Shown here piece after piece: positions 51,868 through 62,503 of a stretch of DNA of 64,000 nucleotides (its first letter is position 1; every line of letters starts with the position of its first letter). The DNA lies in contig NZ_AP024653.1 of assembly GCF_019977335.1 (NCBI RefSeq), positions 1,240,001 to 1,304,000 on the forward strand. The letters run 5' to 3'. The stretch is from Arthrobacter sp. NicSoilB4. GTDB lineage: Bacteria; Actinomycetota; Actinomycetes; Actinomycetales; Micrococcaceae. The position numbers were made by a program, and so were the translations under genes. Below the pieces are notes generated by a model. That model had not been told where the DNA came from. It worked only from the letters and a program-made list of their open reading frames with translations, and made no database searches.

Positions 51868-53264
51868 GCGCCACCATGATCAAGGAATTCAGGCTGCCGG
51901 ATCTCGGTGAGGGCCTCACCGAATCGGAAATCGTCGCTTGGAAGGTCGCGGTGGGGGACACCGTCACGCTCAACCAGATCATCGCTGAGGTGGAAACGGC
52001 CAAGGCCGTCGTCGAGCTTCCCTCGCCTTTCGCCGGTGTGGTCGCGGCCCTGCACGAACAGCCCGGCACCGTTGTGGAGGTCGGCAAGCCGATCGTTTCC
52101 TTCGAGGTAGAGGGCGACGACGGCGCTGCCGCCGGCGGCGATGGCGTTGACGCGCCCGCCAAGCGCGAACCAAACCTTGTTGGCTACGGAGCCGTCCTGG
52201 AGAATTCCGGCCGGCCCGCCCGCCGCGCCCGCAGCTTCGCTGCGCCGTCGGCTCCTGCCGCCGCGCACGTTCCGGTCGTCGAGCCGGCCACGCCTGCCCC
52301 GGCCGCCGCGCCCGCGCCGGTGGTCGCGCAGGTCGAGGCGCCGCCCGCCCCGACCCAGTCCGCGGAACGCCCGCGGTCCACGCCGCCGGTGCGCAAGCTG
52401 GCCAAGGATCTCGGCGTCGACCTCGCGGCCGTCACCGGCACGGGGGAGTTTGGGCTCATCACCCGCGACGACGTCCGCAACTTCGTCGGCGGGGGAGACC
52501 TGCCGGTGGCACCCCGGGACCTGGCCGGCGTGTCCGTCCAGGCCCAGGCCCCGGCGCAGGGCGAGCGGGAAACCCGGACGCCGATCAAGGGCGTACGGAA
52601 GTTCACCGCCGCCGCCATGGTCTCCAGCGCCTTCACCGCGCCGCACGTCACGGAATTCCTGACCGTCGATGTCACCCCGACCATGGAACTGCTGGCGAAG
52701 CTCAAGGCCAGCCGCGCGTTTGCCGGCTACAAGCTGACGCCGCTGACCATCGTGTCCAAGGCCGTGCTCATCGCCCTGCGCAACCACCCGACGCTCAACA
52801 CGCGCTGGGATGAGGCCAAGCAGGAGATCGTCCAGTACAACTACGTGAACCTGGGCATCGCGGCCGCCACCCCACGCGGCCTCACCGTTCCGAACATCAA
52901 GGACGCCGACCGGATGTCCCTGCTAGAGCTGTCCACGGCGCTGACCGGGCTGACGGACACGGCGCGCGCCGGCAAGACCTCCCCGTCCGAGCTTTCCGGG
53001 GGCACCATCTCGATCACCAACATCGGCGTCTTCGGCATCGATGCGGGCACACCCATCCTGAACCCGGGCGAGGCCGCCATCCTGGCCCTCGGCGCCGTGC
53101 GCAAGATGCCGTGGGAGTACCGGGACGAGGTGGCACTGCGCCAGGTCATGACGCTCAGCCTGTCCTTCGACCACCGCCTGGTCGACGGCGAGCAGGGCTC
53201 ACGCTTCCTGCAGGACCTCGGCGCCATGCTGTCCGACCCGGGCATGGCCCTCGCCATGGTCTAG
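51864..53264 (+). CDS. bkdC: Branched-chain 2-oxo acid dehydrogenase E2 (dihydrolipoamide acyltransferase)
   Basis: A 466-residue core protein. One lipoyl domain with lipoylated Lys47 in EVETAKAVVELPSPF; an Ala/Pro linker (about 110-165); a peripheral-subunit-binding domain (about 170-210, VRKLAKDLGVDLAAVTGTG); and the acyltransferase domain with SFDHRLVDGEQ near the C-terminus (catalytic His and Asp). A dedicated E3 is not encoded here, so lipoamide dehydrogenase must come from elsewhere. A strong hairpin terminator follows. Confidence 0.94.
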   Translation: MSATMIKEFRLPDLGEGLTESEIVAWKVAVGDTVTLNQIIAEVETAKAVVELPSPFAGVVAALHEQPGTVVEVGKPIVSFEVEGDDGAAAGGDGVDAPAKREPNLVGYGAVLENSGRPARRARSFAAPSAPAAAHVPVVEPATPAPAAAPAPVVAQVEAPPAPTQSAERPRSTPPVRKLAKDLGVDLAAVTGTGEFGLITRDDVRNFVGGGDLPVAPRDLAGVSVQAQAPAQGERETRTPIKGVRKFTAAAMVSSAFTAPHVTEFLTVDVTPTMELLAKLKASRAFAGYKLTPLTIVSKAVLIALRNHPTLNTRWDEAKQEIVQYNYVNLGIAAATPRGLTVPNIKDADRMSLLELSTALTGLTDTARAGKTSPSELSGGTISITNIGVFGIDAGTPILNPGEAAILALGAVRKMPWEYRDEVALRQVMTLSLSFDHRLVDGEQGSRFLQDLGAMLSDPGMALAMV

Positions 53265-53278
53265 CACTCCGGACTCAC

Positions 53279-53317
53279 AGCTGCCGGCTGCCCCCTAACC
53301 GGGGGCGGCCGGCAGCT
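53279..53317 (+). terminator. Terminator after bkdC
   Basis: AGCTGCCGGC...CCCC pairs with GGGG...GCCGGCAGCT around TAA; TTTGTTT follows. Confidence 0.82.
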
Positions 53318-53343
53318 TTGTTTGCGGCCGCCCTTCTCCGTGC

Positions 53344-53413
53344 GGGGGCACTTTGGGCGGAATGTTCGACGTCGGGACCATGGATGTCGGCGTGGCCGCG
53401 CCGAAGTGCCCCC
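53344..53413. repeat. Inverted repeat with GGGGGCACTT / AAGTGCCCCC arms
   Basis: 10-bp perfect arms separated by 50 bases that include GGGCGG and CCGCGCCG, which can extend the stem. Together with the palindrome at 8015-8081 it suggests a family of dispersed GGGNCACTT palindromes. Lies between the convergent bkdC and TetR genes. Confidence 0.55.
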
Positions 53414-53483
53414 GGAGCGCGGCACGGCGTGAGCCGCGGGGCAGGGGGATCCCGCGCAGGCAGGTGGCGCTGGCAGGGGGCGG

Positions 53484-54140
53484 TCAGCCGAGCGGGGCGG
53501 GAACGGCCGGGGCCATCAGCGCCGCCAGCGCCATGCTCTGCAGCAACGGCCGGGCCCGCTTGACCGCAATCCGGCGCCCGTGGCTGCGGACCGAGTGCGG
53601 GGTCGAGTTGATCAGGCCGAACGTGGCTTGGGCGCGCATCCGGAGTTCAGCTGCCTCGGTCTCGGGGTGCAGGCCGGCCAGCACCTCGACCCAGAGCTCC
53701 ACATAGTTTCTCTGCAGCGTGCGGACCTCGGCCTGGTCCTCGTCCGCGAGGTTGCTGAAGTCCTGGTCCTGCACCCGGATGACGTCGGGGTTGCTGAGCG
53801 CGAAGTCCACGTGGAACTCCACCAGCCGGTGGAGCGCAACGGCGGCGCCGTCGGAATCGGCAATCACGCGCCGGCCGCCGTCGAGCAGGTCCTGGCTGAC
53901 GCTGAGCAGCAGCGCCCCGAGGACGGCCTGCTTGCCGGAAAAGTGCCGGTACACCGCCGGGCCGCTGACGCCTGCCGCGGCGCCCAGGTCCTCCAGCGAG
54001 ACGCGGTTGAAGCCGTCGACGGCGAACAGTTCGGCGGCCGCGGACAGGAGGGCCTGCCGGCGGTTCTCCTTGGCCTGGCTGCGCTGTGTGGAAGCGGGAA
54101 GGGCCGGAGGGGCCTGGGTTGTCTGGCTGGACTCGGTCAC
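53484..54140 (-). CDS. TetR-family transcriptional regulator
   Basis: A 218-residue repressor-type protein. The N-terminal helix-turn-helix is RRQALLSAAAELFAVDGFNRVSLEDLGAAAGVSGPAVYRHFSGKQAVLGAL; the rest is a helical ligand domain. GTG 54140 has GAGGG about 8 bases upstream; longer frames read through the operator region. It is divergent from the acyl-CoA carboxylase operon and corresponds by position to Rv2506 of Mycobacterium tuberculosis. Its ligand is probably an acyl-CoA of leucine breakdown (inference). Confidence 0.9.
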   Translation of the reverse strand: MTESSQTTQAPPALPASTQRSQAKENRRQALLSAAAELFAVDGFNRVSLEDLGAAAGVSGPAVYRHFSGKQAVLGALLLSVSQDLLDGGRRVIADSDGAAVALHRLVEFHVDFALSNPDVIRVQDQDFSNLADEDQAEVRTLQRNYVELWVEVLAGLHPETEAAELRMRAQATFGLINSTPHSVRSHGRRIAVKRARPLLQSMALAALMAPAVPAPLG

Positions 54141-54159
54141 CGGCACGTCCCTCGTTTCA

Positions 54160-54193
54160 AATTTCCACCTGACAGTAATTTCCACCTGACAGT
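54160..54193. repeat. Tandem 17-bp repeat upstream of the TetR gene
   Basis: AATTTCCACCTGACAGT occurs twice in direct tandem (54160-54176, 54177-54193), right before the palindrome at 54188. AT-richer than the surroundings. May give extra regulator half-sites or result from slippage. Confidence 0.65.
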
Positions 54194-54210
54194 ACTGTCC
54201 AGTGTTGGAC
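54188..54210. promoter_or_regulatory. TetR operator candidate and -35 box of the leucine operon
   Basis: The perfect 12-bp palindrome GACAGTACTGTC (54188-54199) is followed by TTGGAC (54205-54210), a -35-like box; TAACCT lies 18 bases later. GACAGT is also present at 54171. The palindrome sits between the TetR gene and the carboxylase gene it most likely controls. Confidence 0.55.
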
Positions 54211-54321
54211 ATCACAGTTAATAGAGACTAACCTAAATCTCAGTTATGCGGTACTAACCGAAGTGGCCGGAACGGGCGCGCTACAGGTCCCCGGCATGAA
54301 GGCCCAGAACGGAAGCAGTCA

Positions 54322-55929
54322 ATGGAGACAATCGCCAGCCAGGTGGACGCCACGAGCGCCGCCTTCGCCGCGAACCGCGAGGCCCAGCTGGGGCTGGCCC
54401 GCGAGCTGAAGGAACGCCTCGCAACGGCAGCCCTGGGCGGGCCGGAAAAGTCGCGGGAACGCCATGTGGCGCGCGGCAAACTCCTGCCGCGCGAACGCAT
54501 CGACCAGCTGCTGGATGACGGCAGCCCGTTCCTGGAGATCGCGCCGCTGGCCGCCAACGGCATGTACAACGACGATTCCCCCGGCGCCGGCGTGATTGCA
54601 GGGATAGGCCTGGTCCACGGCCGCCAGGTCCTGGTCATCTCCAATGACGCCACCGTCAAGGGCGGAACCTATTACCCGATGACGGTGAAGAAGCACCTCC
54701 GTGCCCAGGAAATCGCCCTGGAGAACCGGCTGCCCTGCATCTACCTCGTGGACTCGGGCGGCGCCTTCCTGCCCAAGCAGGACGAGGTCTTCCCGGACAA
54801 GGAACACTTCGGCCGGATCTTCTTCAACCAGGCCAAGATGTCCGCGGCCCGGATCCCGCAGATCGCCTCGGTGATGGGCTCGTGCACCGCGGGCGGCGCG
54901 TACGTCCCCGCGATGAGCGACGAGACCGTGATTGTCCGCAACCAGGGCACCATCTTCCTGGGCGGCCCGCCGCTGGTGAAGGCCGCCATCGGCGAGATCG
55001 TCACGGCCGAGGAACTCGGCGGCGGCGACGTGCATTCCAAGATCTCCGGCGTCACCGACCACCTGGCCGAGAACGACGAGCACGCCCTTCAGATCGTCCG
55101 CGACATCGTCTCCACCCTGCCGAAGCCGGCCTCCCCCGCCTGGGACATCGACACCGCCGTCGAACCTGTGGCGGATCCGGCGGAGCTCTATGGCACGGTC
55201 CCCACGGACGTCAACGCGCAGTACGACGTCCGCGAGGTCATTGCCCGGCTGGTGGACGGCAGCCGCTTCCACGAGTTCAAGAAGAACTACGGCACCACCC
55301 TGGTGACCGGCTTCGCGAAGCTGCACGGCCACCCCGTCGGGATCGTAGCCAACAACGGCGTGCTCTTCAGCGAATCCTCTCTCAAGGGAGCCCACTTCAT
55401 CGAGCTCTGCGACCAGCGCGGCATCCCGCTGATCTTCCTGCAGAACCTCTCCGGCTTTATGGTCGGCAAGGACTACGAGCAGGGCGGCATCGCCAAAAAC
55501 GGCGCCAAGATGGTCACCGCCGTCGCCACCGCCCGGGTTCCCAAGCTGACCGTCGTGATCGGCGGGTCCTTCGGAGCCGGCAACTACTCCATGTGCGGGC
55601 GGGCCTACTCGCCGCGGTTCCTCTGGATGTGGCCGGCGTCCCGGATCTCGGTGATGGGCGGCAACCAGGCCTCCAGCGTGCTCGCCACCGTCAAACGGGA
55701 CCAGTACGAGGCCCGCGGCGAGGAATGGTCCGCCGCGGACGAGGAAGCGTTCAAGGCCCCGATCAAACAGCAGTACGAGGACCAGGGCAGCCCCTACTAC
55801 TCCACCGCCCGCCTCTGGGACGACGGCGTGATCGACCCCGCGGACACCCGCACCGTCCTGGGACTGGCGCTCGACGTCGTCTCCCGCACCCCGCTGCCGG
55901 AGACCTCCTTCGGCCTTTTCCGGATGTGA
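54322..55929 (+). CDS. accD1: Acyl-CoA carboxylase beta subunit, methylcrotonyl-CoA type
   Basis: A 535-residue carboxyltransferase that moves CO2 from biotin to 3-methylcrotonyl-CoA in leucine degradation. Marks are [83 protein letters not shown] and [23 protein letters not shown], matching the methylcrotonyl-CoA type more than acetyl- or propionyl-CoA carboxylases. First gene of the operon under the TetR-type operator. The next gene is its biotin partner. Confidence 0.92.
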   Translation: METIASQVDATSAAFAANREAQLGLARELKERLATAALGGPEKSRERHVARGKLLPRERIDQLLDDGSPFLEIAPLAANGMYNDDSPGAGVIAGIGLVHGRQVLVISNDATVKGGTYYPMTVKKHLRAQEIALENRLPCIYLVDSGGAFLPKQDEVFPDKEHFGRIFFNQAKMSAARIPQIASVMGSCTAGGAYVPAMSDETVIVRNQGTIFLGGPPLVKAAIGEIVTAEELGGGDVHSKISGVTDHLAENDEHALQIVRDIVSTLPKPASPAWDIDTAVEPVADPAELYGTVPTDVNAQYDVREVIARLVDGSRFHEFKKNYGTTLVTGFAKLHGHPVGIVANNGVLFSESSLKGAHFIELCDQRGIPLIFLQNLSGFMVGKDYEQGGIAKNGAKMVTAVATARVPKLTVVIGGSFGAGNYSMCGRAYSPRFLWMWPASRISVMGGNQASSVLATVKRDQYEARGEEWSAADEEAFKAPIKQQYEDQGSPYYSTARLWDDGVIDPADTRTVLGLALDVVSRTPLPETSFGLFRM

Positions 55930-55937
55930 GCCCCGCT

Positions 55938-58178
<2,241 letters not shown>

Positions 58179-58210
58179 CCTCACAGCTTCGCTACAAGAC
58201 CACAGTTCTC

Positions 58211-58238
58211 AGACAGCACCACAGACAGCACCACAGAC
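58211..58238 (+). repeat. Short 12-bp tandem repeat between accA1 and the dehydrogenase gene
   Basis: AGACAGCACCAC is repeated twice in tandem and begins a third time (AGAC). It lies just before the AAGGAG ribosome site of the next gene. Likely a slippage product. Confidence 0.6.
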
Positions 58239-58250
58239 GAAGGAGTCACC

Positions 58251-59414
58251 ATGCCGGATTTTGAACTCACCGAGGACTACCAGGACCTCAGCAACACCGT
58301 CCGCGAATTCGCCGACGAAGTGGTGGCCCCGGTCTCCGCCAAGCACGACGAGGAACACAGCTTCCCCTACGAGATCGTCTCGCAGATGGCTGACATGGGC
58401 CTGTTCGGACTGCCGTTCCCGGAGGAGTTTGGCGGCATGGGCGGCGACTACTTCGCCCTGGCCCTCGCGCTGGAACAGCTCGGCCGCGTGGACCAGTCCG
58501 TCGCCATCACCCTCGAGGCCGGCGTCTCCCTCGGCGCCATGCCGATCCACCGCTTCGGCAATGAGGCCCAGAAGCAGGAGTGGCTGCCTCTGCTCGCCTC
58601 CGGCAAAGCCCTCGCCGGCTTCGGCCTGACCGAGCCGGAAGCAGGCTCCGACGCCGGCGGCACCAAGACCACCGCAAAGCTCGGTGGCGGCGAATGGGTC
58701 ATCAACGGCAACAAGGAGTTCATCACTAACTCCGGCACCGACATCACCCGCCTCGTCACCGTCACCGCGGTCACCGGCCAGGAGGAACGCCCGGACGGCA
58801 GCATCAAGAAGGAAATCTCCACCATCCTGGTGCCCACGAACACTCCCGGCTTCAAGGCGGAGAAGGCCTATAACAAGGTCGGCTGGAACGCTTCGGACAC
58901 GCACCCGCTGACGCTGGACAACGTCCACGTCCCCGAGGAAAACCTGCTGGGCACCCGGGGCCGCGGCTACGCCAACTTCCTCTCCATCCTGGACGAGGGC
59001 CGGATCGCGATCGCGGCGCTGGCAGTCGGCGCGGCCCAGGGCTGCGTGGACCAGTCGGTGAAATACGCCAAGGAGCGCAGCGCGTTCGGCCAGAACATCG
59101 GCAAGTACCAGGCCATCGCGTTCAAGATCGCCCGGATGGAAGCCCGCGCCCACACCGCCCGGCTGGCCTACTACGACGCGGCCGCCCGGATGCTCGCCGG
59201 CAAGCCGTTCAAGACCCAGGCTGCCATCGCTAAGATGGTCGCAGGCGAGGCAGCCATGGACAACGCGCGGGACGCCACCCAGGTGTTCGGCGGCTATGGC
59301 TTCATCAACGAATTCACCGTGGCGCGCCACTACCGCGACTCCAAGATCCTTGAGGTCGGCGAGGGCACCACGGAGGTCCAGCTGATGCTGATCGCCCGCG
59401 AACTGGGGCTCTGA
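58251..59414 (+). CDS. Acyl-CoA dehydrogenase of the leucine/isovalerate operon
   Basis: A 387-residue FAD enzyme, equivalent by position to FadE19 of M. tuberculosis. Motifs: AGFGLTEPEAGSDAGGTKTTA, WVINGNKEFITNSGTD and the catalytic region LEVGEGTTEVQLML with Glu371. True isovaleryl-CoA dehydrogenases have Ala or Gly at this place and use a Glu in helix G; here helix G reads LDEGRIAIAALAVGAAQG, like short-chain dehydrogenases. Context says isovaleryl-CoA, but the catalytic arrangement is of the short-chain type. AAGGAG precedes ATG 58251. Confidence 0.88.
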   Translation: MPDFELTEDYQDLSNTVREFADEVVAPVSAKHDEEHSFPYEIVSQMADMGLFGLPFPEEFGGMGGDYFALALALEQLGRVDQSVAITLEAGVSLGAMPIHRFGNEAQKQEWLPLLASGKALAGFGLTEPEAGSDAGGTKTTAKLGGGEWVINGNKEFITNSGTDITRLVTVTAVTGQEERPDGSIKKEISTILVPTNTPGFKAEKAYNKVGWNASDTHPLTLDNVHVPEENLLGTRGRGYANFLSILDEGRIAIAALAVGAAQGCVDQSVKYAKERSAFGQNIGKYQAIAFKIARMEARAHTARLAYYDAAARMLAGKPFKTQAAIAKMVAGEAAMDNARDATQVFGGYGFINEFTVARHYRDSKILEVGEGTTEVQLMLIARELGL

Positions 59415-59453
59415 CCGGCCCGCTGGCCGCAACCGTCGAGAGAAGGAACAACG

Positions 59454-60284
59454 ATGATTAACAAGGTTGTTGCCAGCGCCGCCGAGGCCGTCGCGGACAT
59501 CCACGACGGCGCCTCGCTCGCCGTCGGAGGCTTTGGACTCTGCGGCATCCCGGTGGCCCTGATCGATGCGCTGCACGCGAGCGGCGCGAGGGACCTGGAG
59601 ACCGTCAGCAACAACTGCGGCGTCGACGACTGGGGGCTCGGGATCCTGCTGAAGGACGGCCGGATCCGCCGCACCATCAGCTCCTACGTGGGGGAGAACA
59701 AGGAGTTCGCCCGGCAGTACCTCGCCGGCGAGCTCGAGGTGGTCCTCACCCCGCAGGGCACGCTGGCCGAGAAGCTGCGTGCCGGCGGGGCGGGAATCCC
59801 GGCGTTCTACACCCCTGCCGGCGTCGGCACGCAGGTGTCCGACGGCGGCCTGCCGCAGAAGTACGACGCCGAGGGCAACATTGCGATCGCCTCAGCGGCG
59901 AAGGAGGTGCGCAGTTTCAATGGCGCCGACTATGTCCTGGAGGAATCGCTGACCCCCGACTTTGGCCTCGTCCACGCCTGGAAGGGCGACCGCCACGGCA
60001 ACCTCGTCTTCCACGCCACCGCAATGAACTTCAACCCGCTCTGCGCCATGGCCGGGAAGATCACGATCGCCGAGGTGGAGGAACTCGTGGAGCCGGGGGA
60101 GCTGGACCCCGAACACGTCCACATTCCCGGCATCTTCGTCCAGCGCGTGGTGCTTGCACCCGGCGCCGAGAAACGGATCGAGAAGCGCACGGTGGCGCTG
60201 GCCGCAGCGTCGGCCTCCGGCAGCACACCAGCCGCCACTGACGCTTCCGACCCCGCCGCCGCAACAGACCAGTCAGGAGCCTAG
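59454..60284 (+). CDS. scoA: 3-oxoacid CoA-transferase subunit A
   Basis: A 276-residue subunit that transfers CoA from succinyl-CoA to acetoacetate. Family marks are LAVGGFGLCGIPVALIDAL, VSNNCGVDDWGLGILL, GGAGIPAFYTPAGVGT and WKGDRHGNLVFHATAMNFNP. A C-terminal tail of about 30 residues rich in Ala, Ser, Thr and Pro extends beyond the domain. AGAAGGA precedes ATG 59454. Subunit B follows after 3 bases. Confidence 0.92.
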   Translation: MINKVVASAAEAVADIHDGASLAVGGFGLCGIPVALIDALHASGARDLETVSNNCGVDDWGLGILLKDGRIRRTISSYVGENKEFARQYLAGELEVVLTPQGTLAEKLRAGGAGIPAFYTPAGVGTQVSDGGLPQKYDAEGNIAIASAAKEVRSFNGADYVLEESLTPDFGLVHAWKGDRHGNLVFHATAMNFNPLCAMAGKITIAEVEELVEPGELDPEHVHIPGIFVQRVVLAPGAEKRIEKRTVALAAASASGSTPAATDASDPAAATDQSGA

Positions 60285-60287
60285 GCC

Positions 60288-61049
60288 ATGGAATCCAACA
60301 GCCTGCCGGGCGCACCGCCCCGTCCCGAAGCGGTCCGCCACGAATACCGGCCCCCCGCCGTCGGGCATCCCGCCGGTGTGGAGGGCAAGGGGTGGACGCG
60401 CAACGAACTGGCCGCGAGGGTGGCGCGGGAGCTGCAGAACGGGCAGTACGTCAACCTTGGCATCGGCATGCCCACACTGATTCCCAACTACATCCCCGCC
60501 GGCGTCGAGGTGGTGCTGCACTCCGAGAACGGAATCCTCGGCGTCGGACCCTACCCGGCCGAGGACGCGGTGGATCCGGACCTGATCAATGCCGGCAAGG
60601 AAACCGTCACGGTCAACAAGGGCGCCGCGTTCTTCGACTCCGCCGCCTCTTTTGGGATGATCCGCGGCGGTCACGTGGATGTCGCCGTGCTCGGCGCGAT
60701 GGAAGTGGCCCGGAACGGTGACCTGGCCAACTGGATGATCCCGGGCAAGATGGTCAAAGGCATGGGCGGCGCCATGGACCTGGTGTTCGGCGCCAAGAAG
60801 GTGATCGTGATGATGGAGCACGTGGACCGCAACGGCCGGCCCAAGATCGTGGAAAAGTGCTCGCTGCCCCTGACCGGCAAAGGCTGCGTCGACCGCATCA
60901 TCACGGACCTGGCGGTGATCGACGTCGTGACGGAAGGGGGCACGTCCCGGCTGGTCCTGCGTGAACTCGCCCCCAACGTGACGGCCGAGGACGTGGCCGC
61001 GGCCACCGGAGCCGAACTCTTCGAGGAAGACCAGGAACTGACGGTATGA
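60288..61049 (+). CDS. scoB: 3-oxoacid CoA-transferase subunit B
   Basis: A 253-residue subunit carrying the catalytic glutamate, Glu80 in [35 protein letters not shown] and [18 protein letters not shown] are family marks. About 35 N-terminal residues (Pro-rich) precede the usual start, so ATG further inside is conceivable but GCCATGG at 60288 follows directly on scoA. Overlaps the MaoC gene by 4 bases. Confidence 0.92.
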   Translation: MESNSLPGAPPRPEAVRHEYRPPAVGHPAGVEGKGWTRNELAARVARELQNGQYVNLGIGMPTLIPNYIPAGVEVVLHSENGILGVGPYPAEDAVDPDLINAGKETVTVNKGAAFFDSAASFGMIRGGHVDVAVLGAMEVARNGDLANWMIPGKMVKGMGGAMDLVFGAKKVIVMMEHVDRNGRPKIVEKCSLPLTGKGCVDRIITDLAVIDVVTEGGTSRLVLRELAPNVTAEDVAAATGAELFEEDQELTV

Positions 61050-61594
61050 CAACGAATTCCCAGCACGCGGCCGAACCCCGCGCCATTGAACCCCGCGTCG
61101 TTGAACAGCGCGGACTGTACTTCGACGAGCTCGAGGAGGACGTGGTCTACGCGCACCGGCCCGGCCGGACCGTCACCGAAGCGGACAACGTCATCTTCAC
61201 CACCATGACCATGAATACGCAGGCCCTGCACCTCGATGCCGCCTGGAGCGCGGAGCAGCCGTTCGGCCAGCGCCTGATGAACTCCATGTTCACGCTGGCC
61301 ACTGTGGTGGGGCAGTCCGTGCCGCAGCTGACCCAGGGCACCATCATCGCGCAGCTGGGGCTCACGGACGTGTCCTTCCCGCACCCGATGTACCACGGCG
61401 ACACCCTGTACACGGAGACCGTGGTGACCGGGAAGCGGCTGTCGTCCTCCCGCCCCGGCCAGGGGATTGTGACCATGAAGCACACCGGCCGGAACCAGCA
61501 CGGCGAGGTCGTGGCCCTAGCCACCCGCAGCTGCCTGATGTGGACACGGGATGCGCATTCCGAAGCCCGGAACGCGCACAAAAGGGCAGAATAG
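61046..61594 (+). CDS. MaoC-type hotdog dehydratase of leucine degradation
   Basis: A 182-residue hydratase of the MaoC family. The fold is seen in [53 protein letters not shown] and [24 protein letters not shown]. It corresponds to Rv2499c of M. tuberculosis. It probably hydrates 3-methylglutaconyl-CoA to 3-hydroxy-3-methylglutaryl-CoA, a step done by a crotonase in proteobacteria (inference from gene context). Overlaps scoB by 4 bases and precedes citE by 4 bases. Confidence 0.88.
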   Translation: MTTNSQHAAEPRAIEPRVVEQRGLYFDELEEDVVYAHRPGRTVTEADNVIFTTMTMNTQALHLDAAWSAEQPFGQRLMNSMFTLATVVGQSVPQLTQGTIIAQLGLTDVSFPHPMYHGDTLYTETVVTGKRLSSSRPGQGIVTMKHTGRNQHGEVVALATRSCLMWTRDAHSEARNAHKRAE

Positions 61595-61598
61595 ATCC

Positions 61599-62432
61599 AT
61601 GAGTTTCCTGATGGGCCCCGCCCTGCTGTTCTGCCCCGCCGACCGCCCCGAGCGCTACCAAAAGGCGGCCGAGCGCTCCGACGCCGTGATCGTGGACCTC
61701 GAGGACGCCGTCGCGCCGGCGGACAAGCAGCGGGCCCGCGGCGCGATCCTCGCCCAGCTTGGCGCCACGGGGGACGTCCCCGAGCTGGACCCGAGCCGCA
61801 CGATCGTCCGGATCAACCCTGCCGGCACGGAGGAGTTCGAGAAGGACCTGCACTGCCTCAAGCACACGCCCTACCGGCACATCATGCTGGCCAAGGCCGA
61901 GAGTGCCGCCCAGCTCAAAGAACTTGAGGGCTACAGCGTGATTGCGCTCTGCGAGACGGCGCTGGGGGTCATGAACGCCGCCGCCATCGCTGCCGAACCC
62001 AACGTGGTCGGGCTGATGTGGGGCGCCGAGGACCTGCTCGCCTCGCTCGGCGGCACCTCCAGCAGGACCGACGACGGCGCCTACCGTGCGGTCGCGCTGC
62101 ACGCCCGCTCCACCGTGCTGCTGGCCGCCCGCGCGTTCGGCAAGGAAGCCGTCGACTCGGTCTACGTCAACATCCCGGACCTTGACGGCCTCGCCGTCGA
62201 AGCCCGCGACGCCGTAGCCTCGGGCTTTGGCTCGAAGGCGTGCATCCACCCGAACCAGGTGGCCGTGGTCCGCGGGGCCTACGCGCCGTCCGAGGCTGAG
62301 GTCACGGCAGCCGCCGAACTGCTGGCCGCAGCCGCCGATGCAGGCTCTGGTGTCTTCCAGTTCAACGGCAAGATGATCGACGGGCCCATCCTCAAGCACG
62401 CCGAATCCACGCTCCGCCGCGCCGGGCGCTAG
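61599..62432 (+). CDS. citE: CitE-type lyase (HpcH/HpaI aldolase family)
   Basis: A 277-residue TIM-barrel lyase. The metal and CoA motifs are ALLFCPADRPERYQKAAERSDAVIVDLEDAVAP, IVRINPAGTEEF, IIMLAKAES-like HIMLAKAESAAQL, ALCETALGVMNA and MWGAEDLLASLGG. Stand-alone CitE proteins are not citrate lyases; the M. tuberculosis orthologue Rv2498c was reported to act on (R)-3-hydroxy-3-methylglutaryl-CoA in leucine breakdown and on itaconate-derived citramalyl-CoA. ATG 61599 follows AAAGGG. Last gene of the operon; the repeat array begins 72 bases later. Confidence 0.9.
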   Translation: MSFLMGPALLFCPADRPERYQKAAERSDAVIVDLEDAVAPADKQRARGAILAQLGATGDVPELDPSRTIVRINPAGTEEFEKDLHCLKHTPYRHIMLAKAESAAQLKELEGYSVIALCETALGVMNAAAIAAEPNVVGLMWGAEDLLASLGGTSSRTDDGAYRAVALHARSTVLLAARAFGKEAVDSVYVNIPDLDGLAVEARDAVASGFGSKACIHPNQVAVVRGAYAPSEAEVTAAAELLAAAADAGSGVFQFNGKMIDGPILKHAESTLRRAGR

Positions 62433-62503
62433 CTTCTGAGGCTACGGCTTACGTCTTGCCGGCTCGGAGTGTGGCTGCGGCCCGGGCGCCGGGGTTCGAA
62501 CCT

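Noticed and set aside
54882..55937. N-terminal extension of accA1 by 352 codons through accD1
   Set aside because: The frame is open only as a shadow of accD1; the biotin carboxylase domain starts just after 55938.
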